From an uncultured bacterium (GTDB lineage: Bacteria > Bacillota_A > Clostridia > Oscillospirales > Oscillospiraceae): 7,710 bases of DNA. A program made the translations under genes and the position numbers. The notes under the pieces were generated by a model, which was not told the DNA's origin, did not search any database, and was given only the letters and a program-made list of their open reading frames with translations. Of the stretch, positions 6,166-7,710 are shown in pieces. The stretch spans positions 1 through 7,710 of the forward strand of contig CAMEHJ010000044.1 in the NCBI GenBank assembly GCA_945917385.1, written 5' to 3'. Positions within the stretch are counted from its first letter, which is position 1. Every line of letters begins with the position of its first letter.

Positions 6166-7158
6166 TCAGTTTGTGCTCATGGGCAGATATACGGACACGA
6201 CACAGCCGCACTCCTCGGCGTTCTCAATAATCAAAGAACCGCCGTGGCGCGTGACGATCTCGTCGCACACGGCAAGGCCGATGCCGGTTCCGCGGTTTTT
6301 CGAGCTGCCCTTGTAGAATTTTTCCTTGACGTGCGAAAGCTCCGCCTCCGGGATGCCGTGACCGTAGTCGCGCACGCGGACGCAGACCATGCCGCCCTCG
6401 TCAGTAAGCGAAACGTCAATGCGCTTGCCGTCTCCGCCGTGGTTCACGGCGTTGTCAAGCAGGTTGAGAAACACCTGCTTCAAGCGCTCCGGGTCGCCGG
6501 GGATGAGAGGTATCTCCGCTTCAGGCGGGGTGTAGTTTATCTCCATGCCGGACTGACGCATAAGCTCGCCATAGGTGAACAGCGCGTCCTCAAGCTCGGC
6601 GGCGATGTCGATAAGCTCGATTCTGAGGTTGAATCGCCCATCCTGTATCCTTGTGAACTCAAGCAGCTCCGACACCATGCCGGTAAGCCGCTCCGCCTCT
6701 TTTGAAATTATCTGTATGCCGCGCAGAGAATCGCCCTGAACGGCGCTGTCATAGGCGATTGTCTCCGCCCAGCCCATGATCGCCGTGAGCGGGGTACGAA
6801 GTTCGTGTGAGACCTGAGAGATGAAATCCGTTCTCGACTTTTCGGCAATGGCGACCTTCTCGGACATACTGTTTATCTCGTCGGTCAGAGTGCCTATCTC
6901 GTTGTCATAGCGCTTCTCCGTTTTGCTGCCGTAGCTGCCGGCGGCAATGCGGCGGGCAAATTCCGTAAGAGCGTCTATCGGGTTTGTGACAAAGTGCCAG
7001 AACCACAGGTTCAGCGCGACGATATATGCCATCATTATTATGATTATCGTGATCGCCGAGCGCATATAGCCGTGGGACGCGAAGTTCACGCCGAGCACGA
7101 GCAGGGCGAGCGCGGCAAGCCCCGACGCCAGAAGCTGATTTTTCAGACTGTTATACAT
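6166..7158 (-). CDS. Sensor histidine kinase with HAMP domain and minimal extracytoplasmic loop
   Basis: Membrane sensor kinase of a two-component system, expected to autophosphorylate on His118 and pass the phosphate to the response regulator encoded just upstream. Its 330 residues contain TM1 (about 9-27), a loop of only about seven residues, and TM2 (about 35-57). A HAMP-like linker (58-110, with NPI at 59-61 and DNEIGTL at 85-91) follows. The HisKA H-box is VSHELRTPLTAI (116-127). The HATPase domain has N-box LNLLDNAVNHG (231-241), G1 DYGHGIP (264-270), F-box KFYKG (280-284) and G2 GTGIGLAV (290-297). All catalytic residues are present. The tiny outer loop suggests sensing within the membrane or through a partner protein. 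No alternative in-frame start exists before an upstream stop. The ribosome site is AGGAA at 7171-7175, rather distant (12 nt). The signal is unknown. Confidence 0.93.
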   Translation of the reverse strand: MYNSLKNQLLASGLAALALLVLGVNFASHGYMRSAITIIIIMMAYIVALNLWFWHFVTNPIDALTEFARRIAAGSYGSKTEKRYDNEIGTLTDEINSMSEKVAIAEKSRTDFISQVSHELRTPLTAIMGWAETIAYDSAVQGDSLRGIQIISKEAERLTGMVSELLEFTRIQDGRFNLRIELIDIAAELEDALFTYGELMRQSGMEINYTPPEAEIPLIPGDPERLKQVFLNLLDNAVNHGGDGKRIDVSLTDEGGMVCVRVRDYGHGIPEAELSHVKEKFYKGSSKNRGTGIGLAVCDEIVTRHGGSLIIENAEECGCVVSVYLPMSTN

Positions 7159-7207
7159 TGAATGACGTACTTCCTGATTCTGCGAAAATTAGGGTGTCAA
7201 ACTCGGC

Positions 7208-7710
7208 TCAGTAACCCCACTTGTAGCCGTAGCCCCATACCGTAGTGAGAAACTCAGGCTCGGTCGGGTCGGCTTCAATCTTGATGCGCAGACGGCGGAT
7301 GTTGACGTCCACGGTTTTAAGCTCGCCGTTATAGTCGCTGCCCCAGACGGCGGAGAGAATGTCCTCGCGGGACATGGCCTTGCCGGGGTTTTCCATAAAG
7401 AGCTTCATCAGCAGATACTCTATCTGCGTGAGCTTGAGCCGCTGTCCGTCCTTCTCAAGGGTGCGGTTTCGGGTGTTGAGGAGGAAGGGGCCGCTTACAA
7501 GCTCGGAGGAGGTTTTTTCGTCGTCGTCGATGCCGAGACGGCGGATGAGCGCGTCTACCCTCGCGGTAAGCTCTGCCGGGGAGAAAGGCTTCGTCACATA
7601 GTCGTCCGCACCGGTCATAAGTCCGGTGACCTTGTCGATCTCCTGACTCTTCGCCGTGAGCATGATTATGCCTATCTTCGAGCCGGTGGCGCGGATGCGG
7701 CGGCAGACCT
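7208..7710 (-). CDS. OmpR/PhoB-family response regulator, C-terminal 166 residues (cut by window edge)
   Basis: DNA-binding response regulator, partner of the kinase 49 nt downstream. The frame enters from the right edge reading VCRRIRATGSKIGIIMLTAK, so the internal ATG at 7663 is not the start. The visible receiver part has IIMLTAK (beta-4 with the switch Thr), GADDYVTKPFSPAEL (beta-5 with the conserved Lys of KPF) and the final receiver helix. The phosphoacceptor Asp and the acidic pair lie outside the window. After a short linker comes the winged-helix trans_reg_C domain. It has LTQIEYLLMKLFMENPG, a REDIL-AVWG segment, the recognition-helix region VDVNIRRLRIKIE, and a C-terminal wing TTVWGYGYKWGY. 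These features place it in the OmpR/PhoB class, with WalR- or PhoP-like style, but the specific regulon cannot be named. Its targets may include this locus, which is inference. Confidence 0.94.
   Translation of the reverse strand, partial: VCRRIRATGSKIGIIMLTAKSQEIDKVTGLMTGADDYVTKPFSPAELTARVDALIRRLGIDDDEKTSSELVSGPFLLNTRNRTLEKDGQRLKLTQIEYLLMKLFMENPGKAMSREDILSAVWGSDYNGELKTVDVNIRRLRIKIEADPTEPEFLTTVWGYGYKWGY

Noticed and set aside
6140..6211. Longer N-terminus for the DUF1385 protein starting at 6211.
   Set aside because: It would overlap the histidine kinase gene, and the strong AAAGGAG site sits right before the ATG at 6139.
1..7710. CRISPR array, insertion sequence, defence or biosynthetic system.
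   Set aside because: No spaced direct repeats, transposase or defence-type genes were seen. All space is taken by housekeeping genes with short gaps.

Overview
The window is a tightly packed bacterial chromosomal segment in which every supported gene lies on the minus strand, so transcription runs from high to low coordinates. It looks like a Gram-positive Clostridia genome (Bacillota), plausibly Oscillospirales. This is an inference from the GC-rich third codon positions, the AGGAGG-type ribosome sites, the DUF1385 (YqhQ-type) gene next to prmC, the recA-recX-rimO-pgsA neighbourhood and the style of the RecA and CysRS sequences. No mobile element, CRISPR array, tRNA, rRNA or riboswitch was seen.

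In transcription order the layout is: the 3' part of an OmpR/PhoB-family response regulator (7710-7208, cut by the window edge); its partner histidine kinase (7158-6166); a DUF1385 multi-pass membrane protein (6139-5186); prmC, the release-factor glutamine methyltransferase (5162-4302); recA (4265-3150); recX (3143-2532); rimO, the ribosomal protein uS12 methylthiotransferase (2527-1202); pgsA, phosphatidylglycerophosphate synthase (1200-679); and the 5' part of cysS (595-1, cut by the window edge). Gaps are 49, 26, 23, 36, 6, 4, 1 and 83 nt. Several starts sit almost on the previous stop, so recA-recX-rimO-pgsA is probably translationally coupled, and the whole block may be one operon or a few overlapping transcripts. 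The largest gap, pgsA-cysS, is the only one with notable structure: GC-rich stem-loops just upstream of the cysS ribosome site.

The genes cover signal transduction (the two-component pair), recombination and repair (RecA with its modulator RecX), translation (PrmC modifies release factors, RimO modifies the ribosome, CysRS charges tRNA) and anionic phospholipid synthesis (PgsA). This is core housekeeping content. No previously undescribed system was found. The points most worth a second look are a divergent DNA-binding loop L1 in RecA, the uncharacterised DUF1385 protein with its conserved His/Cys motifs, the structured pgsA-cysS leader, and the composition of the cluster, which lacks the cinA and prfA genes often found at these positions in relatives.
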